Shown: positions 17,965 through 28,766, counted from the first letter of the stretch. The stretch: 64,000 nt of DNA from Actinoallomurus vinaceus (GCF_039542055.1 NZ_BAABHK010000001.1:1207996-1271995), one strand, 5' to 3'. Made by a program: numbers and translations. The notes: generated by a model from the letters alone, not told the origin.

Positions 17965-18180
17965 CTACGGCAGGGTGCTGGTGCGCCAGGCGCCGGGGCC
18001 GTGGGGGAGGGGGCGGCGGAGCTGCCGGGAAGGGGCCGACCACGCGGAACGGCGGGGCGGGGGTGTCGCTCCGGCGGCCTCGGCGGCCCGGGCGCGGGCG
18101 GTCAGCACCGCGACCAGGGCGGCGATCTCCTCTGGCGTCGCGTCGCCGCGCACCACCTGCAGGAAGGGGCGCTCGCTCAT
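17965..18180 (-). CDS. accE: Acyl-CoA carboxylase epsilon subunit
   Basis: 71 residues: FLQVVRGDATPEEIAALVAVL followed by an Arg/Ala-rich stretch and SAWSAPSRQLRRPL. The N-terminal RGDATPEEIAAL motif and the W-x-x-P-R tail are those of actinobacterial AccE/PccE epsilon subunits, which stabilise the AccA-AccD complex. It starts 10 bp after the accD stop on the same strand, with AGGAGAGG just upstream, so the two are cotranscribed. Confidence 0.9.
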   Translation of the reverse strand: MSERPFLQVVRGDATPEEIAALVAVLTARARAAEAAGATPPPRRSAWSAPSRQLRRPLPHGPGAWRTSTLP

Positions 18181-18190
18181 CGATCCTCTC

Positions 18191-19795
<1,605 letters not shown>

Positions 19796-19929
19796 GCAGG
19801 CCAGCGTAGCCAGCCCGCCGATCGGGCTGCCACGAGGGGCACGATCTCCGCCGCACACGATCTCTGCGGGATCTCAGGGAGCGAGACGGGACTCTGACCA
19901 CCTCATGAGGACGAACTACCCTGAGCTGC

Positions 19930-22536
19930 GTGTCGACTCGAAACTCCGCTCGGCAGGAGATGCCCGAGCCACTGCGCCGTGACGTCCGGTTGCTGGGTTC
20001 CCTCCTGGGCAACGTTCTCGTCGAGTACGGCGGGCAGAGCCTGCTCGACGACGTGGAGGCCCTGCGCCACGCGGTGATCGCCGCCCGCCGTGGTGAGACG
20101 TCCGTGGACGACGTCGCCGCGATCGTCGGCGGCTGGCCGATCGACCGTGCGGAGCTCGTCGCCCGGGCGTTCACCGTCTACTTCCACCTGACGAACCTCG
20201 CCGAGGAGCACCAGCGGATCCGCACGCTCCGGGAGCGGGACACCGGCGAGACGCCGCAGCGCGAGTCGGTCGCCTCCGCCGTGGCCGAGATCGGCGCGGA
20301 GCGAGTCCGCGAGCTGCTGGAGGAGCTGGAGTTCCACCCGGTGCTGACGGCGCACCCGACGGAGGCGCGCCGCCGGGCGGTCGTCACCGCGATCCTGCGG
20401 ATCAGCGCCCTCCTGACGGACCTGCACGACCCGCGCGCGGGCAGCGGGGAGCGCGACGAGATCACCCGCCGGCTCGTCGAGGAGATCGACCTGCTGTGGC
20501 GCACGTCGCAGCTGCGCCGGACGAAGCCGGACCCGCTCGACGAGGTCCGCACCGCCATGGCGATCTTCGACGAGACGATCTTCCGGGTCGTCCCGGCGAT
20601 CTACCGGTCGCTCGACGCGGCCCTGGCGCCCGGCACGGGCGAGCGGCCGCCGCTGGCCCGGCCGTTCGTGCGCTACGGCAGCTGGATCGGCGGCGACCGC
20701 GACGGCAACCCGTACGTCACCGCGCAGATCACCCGCGAGGCGATCGGCGTCCAGGCCGATCACATCCTGCGCGCGCTGGCCAACGCCTGCACGCGGATCG
20801 GCCGGACGCTGACCGTGGACGAGACGACCACCCCGCCGTCGCGGGCCCTCACGGGCGCGCTCGCCGCCGCCCGCGCCGCCCAGCCCGACCTCGAAACCGA
20901 GATCGCCAAGCGCTCGCCGGGCGAGCCGCACCGGCAGTTCCTGCTGTACGCCGCCGAGCGGATCCAGGCCACGCGGCTGCGCGACGCCGACCTGGCGTAC
21001 GGCGGCCCGGCCGACCTGCTCGCCGACCTGCGCATCGTGCAGGACTCCCTCGTGGAGGCGGGTGCGCGGCGTCAGGCGTACGGCGAGCTGCAGCACCTGA
21101 TCTGGCAGGTGGAGACGTTCGGGTTCCACCTGGCGGAGCTGGAGATCCGCCAGCACTCCCAGGTGCACGAGAAGGCCCTCGCCGAGGTACGGGCCGGTGG
21201 CGCGCTGAGCGAGCAGACCGAGGAGGTCCTCGACACGCTGCGGGTGGCCGCGTGGGTGCAGGAGCGGTTCGGCGTCGACGCGTGCCGCCGCTACGTCATC
21301 TCCTTCACCCGCACCGCCGACGACGTGGCCGCCGTGTACGAGCTGGCCGAGGCCGCCGCGATCGGCGGCCGGGCGCCGGTCCTCGACGTCGTGCCGCTGT
21401 TCGAGACCGGCGAGGACCTCGACCGGTCCCCGGCCGTGCTGGACGGCATGCTCCACCTGGCGGCGGTGCGCCGGCGCCTCCTGGAGACCGGCCGCCGCAT
21501 GGAGGTCATGCTCGGCTACTCCGACTCGGCCAAGCAGCTCGGCCCGACGACGGCGACCCTCAAGCTGTACGACGTGCAGGCCGCCCTCGCGGCCTGGGCG
21601 TCCCGGCACGACGTGAAGCTGACGATGTTCCACGGGCGCGGTGGCGCGCTCGGGCGCGGCGGCGGCCCGGCCCACCGGGCCGTGCTGGCGCAGGCGCCCG
21701 GCTCGGTCGCGGGCCGGTTCAAGGTGACCGAGCAGGGTGAGGTGATCTTCGCCCGGTACGGCCACGCCGAGATCGCCCAGCGCCACGTCGAGCAGGTCGC
21801 CAACGCGGTCCTGCTCTCCTCCACCTCGGCGGTGCAGGAGCACGCGCTGGCGGCCGCCGAGCGGTTCCGGCCGCTGGCCGATCGGATCAGTGAGGCCGCC
21901 GAGCGGACGTTCCGGTCGCTGGTCGAGTCGCCGGGCTTCCCGGAGTGGTTCGCCCGCGTCAGCCCGCTGAACGAGCTGTCCAACCTCCGGCTCGGCTCCC
22001 GGCCGTCCCGGCGCAAGTCCACCACCTCGCTGGACGACCTGCGGGCGATCCCCTGGGTCTTCTCCTGGACGCAGACGCGGGTCAACCTGCCCGGCTGGTA
22101 CGGCCTCGGCAGCGGCCTGGCCGCCGTGGACGACCTCGACGCGCTGCGCGAGGCGTACGGCTCCTGGCCGCTGTTCGCCGCGCTGCTGGACAACGCGGAG
22201 ATGAGCCTGGCCAAGACGGACCGCGCGATCGCCGAGCGCTACCTCGCCCTCGGCGACCGCCCGGAGCTGGCCGAGACGGTCCTCGCCGAGTACGACCGGA
22301 CGAGCTCGCTGGTCCTGCAGGTCACCGGGCACTCCCGGCTGCTGGAGAACCGCCGGGTGCTGTCGCGCGCGGTCGAGCTGCGCAACCCGTACGTCGACGC
22401 CCTGTCGCACCTGCAGCTGCGCGCGCTGCAGGAGCTGCGGGCCGGGATCGAGGACGACGCGGAGCGCGAGCGGATCGAGGACCTGCTGCTCCTGGCCGCC
22501 GCCGGGGTCGCGGCCGGCCTGCAGAACACCGGCTGA
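19930..22536 (+). CDS. ppc: Phosphoenolpyruvate carboxylase
   Basis: 868 residues, slightly shorter than the enterobacterial enzyme. Catalytic His in VLTAHPTEARRR, the SWIGGDRDGNP segment, GYSDSAKQLGPTTAT, and the Gly-rich loop FHGRGGALGRGGGP are all present. It ends in LLQNTG-type PEPC C-terminus (AGLQNTG). It makes oxaloacetate from PEP and bicarbonate to refill the TCA cycle. Start is GTG 19930; an ATG at 19960 also fits but its Shine-Dalgarno would be too close. Divergent from accD with a 134-bp gap. Confidence 0.97.
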   Translation: MSTRNSARQEMPEPLRRDVRLLGSLLGNVLVEYGGQSLLDDVEALRHAVIAARRGETSVDDVAAIVGGWPIDRAELVARAFTVYFHLTNLAEEHQRIRTLRERDTGETPQRESVASAVAEIGAERVRELLEELEFHPVLTAHPTEARRRAVVTAILRISALLTDLHDPRAGSGERDEITRRLVEEIDLLWRTSQLRRTKPDPLDEVRTAMAIFDETIFRVVPAIYRSLDAALAPGTGERPPLARPFVRYGSWIGGDRDGNPYVTAQITREAIGVQADHILRALANACTRIGRTLTVDETTTPPSRALTGALAAARAAQPDLETEIAKRSPGEPHRQFLLYAAERIQATRLRDADLAYGGPADLLADLRIVQDSLVEAGARRQAYGELQHLIWQVETFGFHLAELEIRQHSQVHEKALAEVRAGGALSEQTEEVLDTLRVAAWVQERFGVDACRRYVISFTRTADDVAAVYELAEAAAIGGRAPVLDVVPLFETGEDLDRSPAVLDGMLHLAAVRRRLLETGRRMEVMLGYSDSAKQLGPTTATLKLYDVQAALAAWASRHDVKLTMFHGRGGALGRGGGPAHRAVLAQAPGSVAGRFKVTEQGEVIFARYGHAEIAQRHVEQVANAVLLSSTSAVQEHALAAAERFRPLADRISEAAERTFRSLVESPGFPEWFARVSPLNELSNLRLGSRPSRRKSTTSLDDLRAIPWVFSWTQTRVNLPGWYGLGSGLAAVDDLDALREAYGSWPLFAALLDNAEMSLAKTDRAIAERYLALGDRPELAETVLAEYDRTSSLVLQVTGHSRLLENRRVLSRAVELRNPYVDALSHLQLRALQELRAGIEDDAERERIEDLLLLAAAGVAAGLQNTG

Positions 22537-22563
22537 TCGACGAGAATGGATGATTCTCGTCGA
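22537..22563. terminator. 11-bp inverted repeat after ppc
   Basis: Perfect arms TCGACGAGAAT and ATTCTCGTCGA with a 5-nt loop, starting at the ppc stop and ending about 20 bp before the GNAT start. It could end ppc transcription or act as an operator for the GNAT gene. Confidence 0.6.
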
Positions 22564-22583
22564 ACTGACGGTTAGAGGAATGC

Positions 22584-23027
22584 ATGGGTATCAGGCTGGC
22601 CGAAGCCGTCGATCGTGAGTCGGTGGAGGCGATCGTCAAGGCGGCGTACGACCCGTGGACCCCGGTGATCGGCGTGGAGCCGCTCCCGCTCACCGCCGAC
22701 TACGCGGAGTTGATCGAGGCGGGGCTCGTCTACGTGCTCGAGAACGAGCGGACGATCGACGCGCTGATCGTTCTGCGCCCCGAGGACGACGTTCTCCTTG
22801 TGGAGAATGTCGCGGTAAACCCGGATCGTCAGGGGCGCGGACTCGGGCGGCGGCTGCTGACGTTCGCCGAGTTCCGCGCCCGGTCGCTCGGGTTGCCGGC
22901 GGTGCGGCTCTACACGAACGAGAAGATGATCTCGAATATCGGCCTGTACGAATCCCTGGGTTACCGCGAGACCGACAGGGCGGGAATCGACGACCGTAGC
23001 GTCGTCCACATGCGAAAGCGGCTCTGA
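22584..23027 (+). CDS. GNAT-family N-acetyltransferase
   Basis: 147 residues. Acetyl-CoA-binding motif A is clear: LVENVAVNPDRQGRGLGRRLL, with the Q/R-x-x-G-x-G loop, then LYTNEKMISNIGLYESLGY as motif B. ATG start with GGTTAGAGG upstream. The acceptor substrate is unknown. Downstream of ppc on the same strand but separated by a hairpin. Confidence 0.92.
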   Translation: MGIRLAEAVDRESVEAIVKAAYDPWTPVIGVEPLPLTADYAELIEAGLVYVLENERTIDALIVLRPEDDVLLVENVAVNPDRQGRGLGRRLLTFAEFRARSLGLPAVRLYTNEKMISNIGLYESLGYRETDRAGIDDRSVVHMRKRL

Positions 23028-23080
23028 GCGGCGAGAAAGGCCGCACATCCGCCCCACATCCCAGGACGGGGGGCTGATCT

Positions 23081-23100
23081 TCACCTAAAGTCATAGGTGA
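23081..23100. promoter_or_regulatory. TCACCTA/TAGGTGA inverted repeat at NYN gene start
   Basis: Seven-bp perfect arms TCACCTA and TAGGTGA, 6-nt spacer. The right arm contains the GTG and touches the ATG of the NYN gene. A further cacctat lies about 20 bp into the gene. It may be a repressor site or a translation-blocking hairpin. Confidence 0.45.
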
Positions 23101-24068
23101 TGACTGTTCGCGAGCCTGTGTCTCACCTATCGCCGCTGCCGCGCTACGCGATCCTCGTAGACGTGGGGTATCTCTACGCCGCAGCGGGTGACCTCCTGTT
23201 CGGTGTCTCCTCCCGTCGCTCGTACCGGGTCGACGCCGAGGGGCTCATCAAGGCCCTGGAGGGCCGCGCGGCGGCGTGCATGCGCGGAGAGTTGCTGCGC
23301 ATCTACTGGTTCGACGCCGCGCGCGACCGCGTGCCGACGATCGACCAGCGGGTGGTCGCGCCGCTGCCCTTCGTGAAGCTCCGGCTCGGCAATCTCAACA
23401 AGCACAACCAGCAGAAGGGCGTCGACGCCCAGATCCGCGAGGACCTGGAGACGCTCGCCCGGCACGGCGCCGTCACCGACGCCATCCTGCTGGCCGGCGA
23501 CGAGGACATGCTTCCGGCCGTGGAGGCCGCGCAGACCTACGGGGTCCGCATCCACCTGTGGGGCGTCGAGCCGCCGTACGGCACCAACCAGGCCGAGCGG
23601 CTGATCTGGGAGGCCGACACCGTCGACGTCGTCAACGCCGACTTCGTCAAGCCGTACTTCGCGCTCGACACCTCCCGCGAGACCCCGTCGGAGACGCCGG
23701 TCCCCCCGCCGATCCCGTCGCCCACGGCGGTCTTCGGCACCCGGCCCAAGCCTGCGCCGCCGCCCGTCCGCCAGCCCAACCCCGTCGCCAAGCTCGGCCC
23801 GAGCCGCGACCGCGTGGAGGAGATCGGCGAGCACGTCGCGCACAAGTGGATCCTCACCCGCGGCCGCGACAACATCCGCGACCTGCTGCCCGGCCCGATC
23901 CTGCCCACGGTCATCGACAAGGAGCTGCTGATCGAGGGCGAGAAGGAGCTCGGCCACTCGCTGCGCCCCTACAAGGAGGCCCGCGACTGGCTGCGCGAGG
24001 GCTTCTGGGCGCGCGTCTACCGCGAGTTCGACTTCAACGTGGGCATCTCCGGCAAGGCCCCCCGCTGA
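23100..24068 (+). CDS. NYN-domain (LabA/DUF88-type) putative ribonuclease
   Basis: 322 residues from ATG 23100 (GTG 23097 immediately upstream also possible). PIN-like NYN fold: YAILVDVGYLYAAAG with the first acidic residue, a middle QQKGVDAQIREDLETLARH, then DAILLAGDEDMLPAVEAAQ and GVRIHLWGVEP. A Pro-rich linker (about 200-235) leads to a C-terminal helical region (HVAHKWILTRGRDNIRDLLPG). NYN proteins cut RNA using Asp-bound metal. The target is unknown. Confidence 0.85.
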   Translation: MTVREPVSHLSPLPRYAILVDVGYLYAAAGDLLFGVSSRRSYRVDAEGLIKALEGRAAACMRGELLRIYWFDAARDRVPTIDQRVVAPLPFVKLRLGNLNKHNQQKGVDAQIREDLETLARHGAVTDAILLAGDEDMLPAVEAAQTYGVRIHLWGVEPPYGTNQAERLIWEADTVDVVNADFVKPYFALDTSRETPSETPVPPPIPSPTAVFGTRPKPAPPPVRQPNPVAKLGPSRDRVEEIGEHVAHKWILTRGRDNIRDLLPGPILPTVIDKELLIEGEKELGHSLRPYKEARDWLREGFWARVYREFDFNVGISGKAPR

Positions 24069-24145
24069 CCGGGGAGCTCTCCCGGCCGGGGGTCCACGTG
24101 AGCTCCCGTGCCGTGGGAACCGCATCGGCCTTCTAGGCTGAGGCC

Positions 24146-24991
24146 GTGAGCCCTTCGCCGTACAACGACCTGGATCGTCCGCCGCTGAACGAGCGGGCGC
24201 TGAACCGCGCCCTCGTCCGCCCGGGCGGGCTGTGGCGCGAGATCCGGGTGGTGGCCGAGACCGGCTCGACCAACGCCGACCTGGTGGCGGCAGCCCGGGA
24301 CGGCGCGGACGAGGGCCTGGTGCTCGTCGCCGAGGCGCAGACGGCCGGGCGCGGCCGCCTCGACCGGGCCTGGACCGCCCCGCCGCGTTCGGGGCTGGCC
24401 TTCTCGGTGCTCCTGCGCCCGCAGGTCCCGCTCGCCCGGCTCGGCTGGCTGCCGCTGATGACCGGAGTCGCGGTGGTCGGCGCGCTGCGCGGGTTCGCCG
24501 AGGTGGAGGGGATCGAGCGGGGCGGGATGGCCGACGCCGCCCTGAAGTGGCCGAACGACGTCCTCATCAATGGCCGGAAGCTGGCCGGGATCCTCGCCGA
24601 GCGTGAGGGGGACGCCGTCGTGCTCGGCATCGGGCTCAACGTCAGCCTGCGCGCCGACGAGCTGCCGGTGCCGACCGCGACGTCCCTGGTGCTGGAGGGT
24701 GCCCCGGCCGACCGCGACCCGCTGCTCCGCGCGATCCTGCGGGAGCTGGCGGCCCGGTACGCCGACTTCTGCGGGGAGTGGGTCGAGGGGTCGCTGCGGG
24801 AGGCGTACCGCGCGGTGTGCGCGACGCTCGGCCGGCAGGTGCGCGTGGAGCTGCCCGGCGCCGCCCCGGGCGAGCCCGACGGCGTCCTCACGGGCGAGGC
24901 CGTGGACATCGACGAGAACGGGCGGCTCGTCGTCCGCGCGGCCGACGGCGACCACGCGCTCAGCGCCGGCGACGTCGTGCACGTTCGATGA
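24146..24991 (+). CDS. birA: Biotin-[acetyl-CoA-carboxylase] ligase
   Basis: 281 residues from GTG 24146. It has ETGSTNADLVAAARDG, the biotinyl-AMP loop AEAQTAGRGRLDRAW, LKWPNDVLINGRKLAGIL and GIGLNVSLR, then a short C-terminal SH3-like domain (GVLTGEAVDIDENGRLVVRA). No N-terminal helix-turn-helix, so it is a ligase without repressor function, as is usual in actinobacteria. It biotinylates the carboxylase alpha subunit that works with the accD/accE products. Its last 25 codons are tandemly duplicated after the stop. Confidence 0.95.
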   Translation: MSPSPYNDLDRPPLNERALNRALVRPGGLWREIRVVAETGSTNADLVAAARDGADEGLVLVAEAQTAGRGRLDRAWTAPPRSGLAFSVLLRPQVPLARLGWLPLMTGVAVVGALRGFAEVEGIERGGMADAALKWPNDVLINGRKLAGILAEREGDAVVLGIGLNVSLRADELPVPTATSLVLEGAPADRDPLLRAILRELAARYADFCGEWVEGSLREAYRAVCATLGRQVRVELPGAAPGEPDGVLTGEAVDIDENGRLVVRAADGDHALSAGDVVHVR

Positions 24992-25080
24992 GCCGGAGTC
25001 GGCATCGTCCGCGCGGCCGACGGTGACCATGCGCTCAGCACCGACGGTGTCGTGCATGTCCGGTAAGTCGGAATCGCCAT
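24931..25080 (+). repeat. 75-bp tandem duplication of the birA 3' end
   Basis: 24931-25005 and 25006-25080 are imperfect copies ('cgtccgcgcggccgacgg' starts both). The first holds the real TGA stop (24989). The second, still in the same reading frame past the stop, encodes IVRAADGDHALSTDGVVHVR and ends in its own TAA at about 25064. The unit is exactly 25 codons. Confidence 0.92.
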
Positions 25081-25204
25081 CGGGCGTGCGATCTCCGCGC
25101 CGCACATGCGTCGCGCATATGCGCGTCCGGTAGGCGGACCCAACTGGACCGGTCCGCGACACGCCGGTTTAATTGGGCTATCCCCATCCTCCGGAGGTCG
25201 TTGC

Positions 25205-25465
25205 ATGGCCAGTGTGGCTGAGCTCAAGGGCGCCATCGCCCAGGCCGGCGAAGAGGCCGAGCAGGCCGTGCAGCTGCTCGTCCAGGCCGGAGGCCGAGCC
25301 GAGTCGGCGCTGCAGTACCTGATCGCGGTGGCCCAGGGGAGCGAGCACGACGCCCTGAGCGGCGCGCTGGGCGCGATGGGGCAGGCGGTCGAGAGCATCG
25401 AGGAGACCCAGAACCAGATCGGCGCCGCGATCGAAGAGGCGAACACCTACGCAGAGGGGCTCTGA
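25205..25465 (+). CDS. Small helical protein of FtsK cassette
   Basis: 86 residues from ATG 25205 with CGGAGG upstream. Composition is helix-forming throughout (MASVAELKGAIAQAGEEAEQ; AMGQAVESIEETQNQIGAAI), with no Cys, no signal peptide and no membrane segment. Size and helical character recall WXG100-type proteins, but there is no WXG turn. It lies 73 bp before an FtsK/SpoIIIE ATPase. I do not recognise a named family with certainty. It may be the substrate or adaptor of that ATPase; this is inference. Confidence 0.75.
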   Translation: MASVAELKGAIAQAGEEAEQAVQLLVQAGGRAESALQYLIAVAQGSEHDALSGALGAMGQAVESIEETQNQIGAAIEEANTYAEGL

Positions 25466-25538
25466 AGCGCCCGCCCGTCACGTCCCCGACCGAGGTACCC
25501 GCCCACCGCCGTCTGCGTGAAAGCCGCAGGATCCCCAC

Positions 25539-28085
25539 ATGACGCTCAAGCCCGGCGATCTCGTTGCCGCCGTGCGCAAGGACATCCGGCAGGCGCGCAG
25601 GGCGATCCGCGCCCGCCGGAGCGAGCTCGACGAGATGATCGCCCGCGCCGAGGCCGCCGTCGAGCAGGGCCGCCACGACGTCGCCGCGACGAGCGGTCCG
25701 GAGACGGCCGCGGCGGTCGACGGCTGGCGGGAGCTGGCCGGCGAGGCCGCCCCCGGCGCGGCGTCCGCCGCCTGGTCCGACTGGCCGGCCGAGCCGGAGC
25801 CCGCCGACGCGGGGCCGTGCCTCTACCGGGTCGGGACGGCCGCGGGGGACGTCCCCGCGCTGATCCCGCTGCTGGACACCGGTCACCTGAAGATCTCCGG
25901 CGGCCAGACGCCGCTGGCCGACGCGATCGTCGACTCGCTGCTCGTCCGGATCGTGGCGACGACGCGGCCCGGCTCCGTGCGGATCAGCCTGTACGACCCG
26001 CGGCGGCTCGGCGCGGGGCTCGGCGGGTTTCACGCCCTGTCCCGGCCGGGGTTGCTCACGGTCTACGGCGTGGAGGAGTTCAAGGAGCTGCTCGGCTCGC
26101 TGGACCGTGACATCCGGCGGATCCAGCGTGACGTGCTCGGCGGCGGGCACTCCTCGCTCGCGGCGCTCGCCGCGGCCACGAGCCGGCGGCCCGAGCCGTG
26201 GCAGGTCGTGATCGTGCAGAGCCCAGTGCGCGGGTTCCGGGACGACGAGGTCGCCCACCTCAACAGCGTGATGCACGCCGGGGCGGCCTGCGGCATCCAT
26301 GTGGTGTGCCGCGACGTGCCCGTCGACGACGCGCCGGGCATCGAGACGGTCGACATCGCGGCGGACCGGCGCGTCACGACCTCGATGACGGGCGAGCTGG
26401 AGGTGACGGTCGAGCCGCCGCCGCCCGAGCTGGTCCGCGCGGTCTGCGAGCGGGCCGCCCGCTGGGCGGGCATCGAGCGCGACCCGCCGCGGTTCGCCGA
26501 GCTCGTCCCGCACCGGATGTGGAGCGAGTCGTCGGCGGCCGGGGTCCGGGCGCCCATCGGCGAGGACGTCGACCGGTACGAACCGGTCGAGGTCTTCCTC
26601 GGCGACGACCCGGTGCACGCGCTGGTCGGTGGCCCGCCCGGCTCCGGCAAGACCAACTTCCTCTACGCGATGATCGGGTCGATGGCCGCCCGCTACTCGC
26701 CGGAGGAGCTGGAGTTCTACCTGCTGGATTTCAAGGAGGGCGTGTCCTTCGCCCGCCTGGCCAGCGGCCGTACGGACAAGACGTGGCTGCCGCACGCCCG
26801 GCTCATCGGCGTCAACATCAACAACGACCGGGAGTTCGGCCTGGCGCTGCTGCGCTTTCTGGCCCGTGAGCTCGAACGCCGGGGCGCCGCCGCCCGCGAG
26901 CACGAGGTCACCAAGCTGGAGGAGCTGCGGGCCGTCGACCCGGACGGGCACTGGCCGCGCATCGTCGCGGTGGTCGACGAGTTCCAGGTGCTCATCCAGC
27001 AGCAGGACAAGATCACCGACGAGTCGCTGTACCTGCTCAACGATCTGGCCCGCCGCGGCCGCTCCCAGGGCATCCACCTCGTACTGGCCAGCCAGAACGT
27101 CGGCGGCGTCCAGTCGCTGTGGGGGCGCGGGGCCATCCTCGACCAGTTCACGCTGCGGATCGCGCTGCCGAAAGCACGCCGCATCCTCGCCGACGACAAC
27201 ACCGCCGCGCTCCAGGTCGCGCGCTTCTGCGCGGTGGTGAACGCCGAGTCCGGGGCGCGGCAGGCCAACCGCATCGCCCGGCTGCCGGACGCGGGGACGG
27301 CCGGGACGTTCGACGCGCTGCAGCGGGAGCTGTGGCAGCGTCGTCCCGAGCACCTCGAACCTCCGCGGATCTTCGACGGCGCGCACGTCCCCGAGCTGAT
27401 GACCGCCCCGACCCTTCCGCCGGGGGAGAGCGCGGTCGGCCAGCGGATCGATCTGGCCGGCAGCGCCGCGACCGTGCGCTTCGACCGCGCGCCCGGCCGC
27501 AACCTCGCGGTCCTCGGCACCCGCGCCGACGAGGCGTACGACGTGCTGGCCGCGGCGGTGCTGTCGCTGGCCCGCGGGCACGCGCCCGGGTCGGCGGTCT
27601 TCCGGCTGTACGCGCTGGACGAGCAGCTCGAGCCCCGGGTCGGCCTGCTGCTGCGGCGCCTGCTCGACGACGGCCACGAGGCCACCCTCGGCGGGGAGCT
27701 GCCCGAGGTCGCCGACCGGGACGTGCCCGAGTACCTCGCGCTGTTCGCGGTGGACGCCGCGACCGCCCGCTCCGACGAGATGCGCCGGTCGGTGCGCCGC
27801 CTGGTCGAGTACGGTCCGGAGCACCGCATGCACGTGCTCGGCTGGTGGCGTACGACCGACCGGCTCAAGGCCGACGTCGTCGAGCGCGTCGGGTCGGTGC
27901 GCAACATCGACTCGTGGGTCGCCCTGGACCTACGGGACGGGGAGCTGTCGCCGCTGCCGGGCGGCCAGATGCTCGGCTGGACCCCGCGCCGCCGCCGCGC
28001 CCTGTTCCACGACCAGCGCACCGGCGAGCCGCCCCAGCCGATCATCCCCTTTGAGGTCATGAGCGAGACGGCGGAGGGCCGATGA
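25539..28085 (+). CDS. FtsK/SpoIIIE-domain ATPase, orphan
   Basis: 848 residues. A coiled N-terminal region (residues 8-60, Arg/Glu-rich) and a middle domain precede an FtsK/SpoIIIE ATPase with P-loop GGPPGSGKT (364-372) and Walker B VAVVDEF (Asp480-Glu481), followed by LVLASQNVGGVQSLWGRG. A second ATPase-like module follows with a decayed P-loop (VLGTRADEAYDVL, about 658-670). There are no membrane segments and no DNA-binding gamma domain, so it is not the chromosome translocase FtsK. It resembles EccC-type or other protein- or DNA-pumping motors. Its stop overlaps the next start by 4 bp (ATGA), and the next gene supplies membrane segments. Confidence 0.88.
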   Translation: MTLKPGDLVAAVRKDIRQARRAIRARRSELDEMIARAEAAVEQGRHDVAATSGPETAAAVDGWRELAGEAAPGAASAAWSDWPAEPEPADAGPCLYRVGTAAGDVPALIPLLDTGHLKISGGQTPLADAIVDSLLVRIVATTRPGSVRISLYDPRRLGAGLGGFHALSRPGLLTVYGVEEFKELLGSLDRDIRRIQRDVLGGGHSSLAALAAATSRRPEPWQVVIVQSPVRGFRDDEVAHLNSVMHAGAACGIHVVCRDVPVDDAPGIETVDIAADRRVTTSMTGELEVTVEPPPPELVRAVCERAARWAGIERDPPRFAELVPHRMWSESSAAGVRAPIGEDVDRYEPVEVFLGDDPVHALVGGPPGSGKTNFLYAMIGSMAARYSPEELEFYLLDFKEGVSFARLASGRTDKTWLPHARLIGVNINNDREFGLALLRFLARELERRGAAAREHEVTKLEELRAVDPDGHWPRIVAVVDEFQVLIQQQDKITDESLYLLNDLARRGRSQGIHLVLASQNVGGVQSLWGRGAILDQFTLRIALPKARRILADDNTAALQVARFCAVVNAESGARQANRIARLPDAGTAGTFDALQRELWQRRPEHLEPPRIFDGAHVPELMTAPTLPPGESAVGQRIDLAGSAATVRFDRAPGRNLAVLGTRADEAYDVLAAAVLSLARGHAPGSAVFRLYALDEQLEPRVGLLLRRLLDDGHEATLGGELPEVADRDVPEYLALFAVDAATARSDEMRRSVRRLVEYGPEHRMHVLGWWRTTDRLKADVVERVGSVRNIDSWVALDLRDGELSPLPGGQMLGWTPRRRRALFHDQRTGEPPQPIIPFEVMSETAEGR

Positions 28086-28714
28086 CGGATCCGCAGGCGG
28101 CGCGGCGGGCGTACAAGGAGTACGCCGCCGAGGCCGGCCGGAGGCTGCTCGCCGCCGAGGAGGCACGGCGCCGGCTGGAGGAGGCCGAGGAGCGGCGGAC
28201 CGAGGCGTACGCCTCGGTCGAGCAGGAGTGGGCGCGTCTCGACGGGCTGGAGGAGCGGGCCGTCGGCGTCTGGCGCGAGCTGACGACGCGGTTCGGGCCC
28301 CACGCGGTGGGCACGCTTCCCGATCCCGGCGACGACGCACGGCCGGACCGGGACGCGGCGGAGGTGCTGGGCGACGCGCACAAGCGGGTGCGCGAACCCG
28401 TGCACTACCCCCTCACCGGTCGCTACATCCAGATGGCGGTGCTCGGGTTCGTCGCGGCCGTGGTGGTCACCGCGGTCGGCTTCGAGCTCGCCAAGAGCCT
28501 GCGCGGCCTGGGCCAGGTGCGGCTCGTCCTGGCGTACGGGCCGGTGCTGGCGGCGCCGTTGATCGGGCAACAGGCGGCGAAGGCGTGGATTCGGCTGCGC
28601 ACGTCCCACGAGGAGCAGGAGTACGCCGTGGACACCGCGACCGGCGGGCTGGCCGGTGGTGGCGGCGTGTGGCTCATCGCGCTCGTCTTCGTCGTTGTCC
28701 ACTTTGTGACGTGA
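28082..28714 (+). CDS. Coiled-coil membrane protein of FtsK cassette
   Basis: 210 residues. The N-terminal third is a strongly charged helix (AAEEARRRLEEAEERRTEAY). The C-terminal half has three hydrophobic segments: MAVLGFVAAVVVTAVGFELA, LVLAYGPVLAAPLIG, and WLIALVFVVVHFV at the very end. ATGA overlap with the FtsK/SpoIIIE gene indicates a single transcription and translation unit. It may anchor the ATPase to the membrane. No family name recognised. Confidence 0.8.
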   Translation: MTDPQAARRAYKEYAAEAGRRLLAAEEARRRLEEAEERRTEAYASVEQEWARLDGLEERAVGVWRELTTRFGPHAVGTLPDPGDDARPDRDAAEVLGDAHKRVREPVHYPLTGRYIQMAVLGFVAAVVVTAVGFELAKSLRGLGQVRLVLAYGPVLAAPLIGQQAAKAWIRLRTSHEEQEYAVDTATGGLAGGGGVWLIALVFVVVHFVT

Positions 28715-28766
28715 TCGGCGCACTGATCGTCACTGGCCGACAGACGGTTTCTGCCAGGATTACGCC

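Noticed and set aside
19903..22410. 835-codon minus-strand frame across ppc
   Set aside because: Antisense shadow of phosphoenolpyruvate carboxylase, low-complexity composition, no ribosome site and no family.
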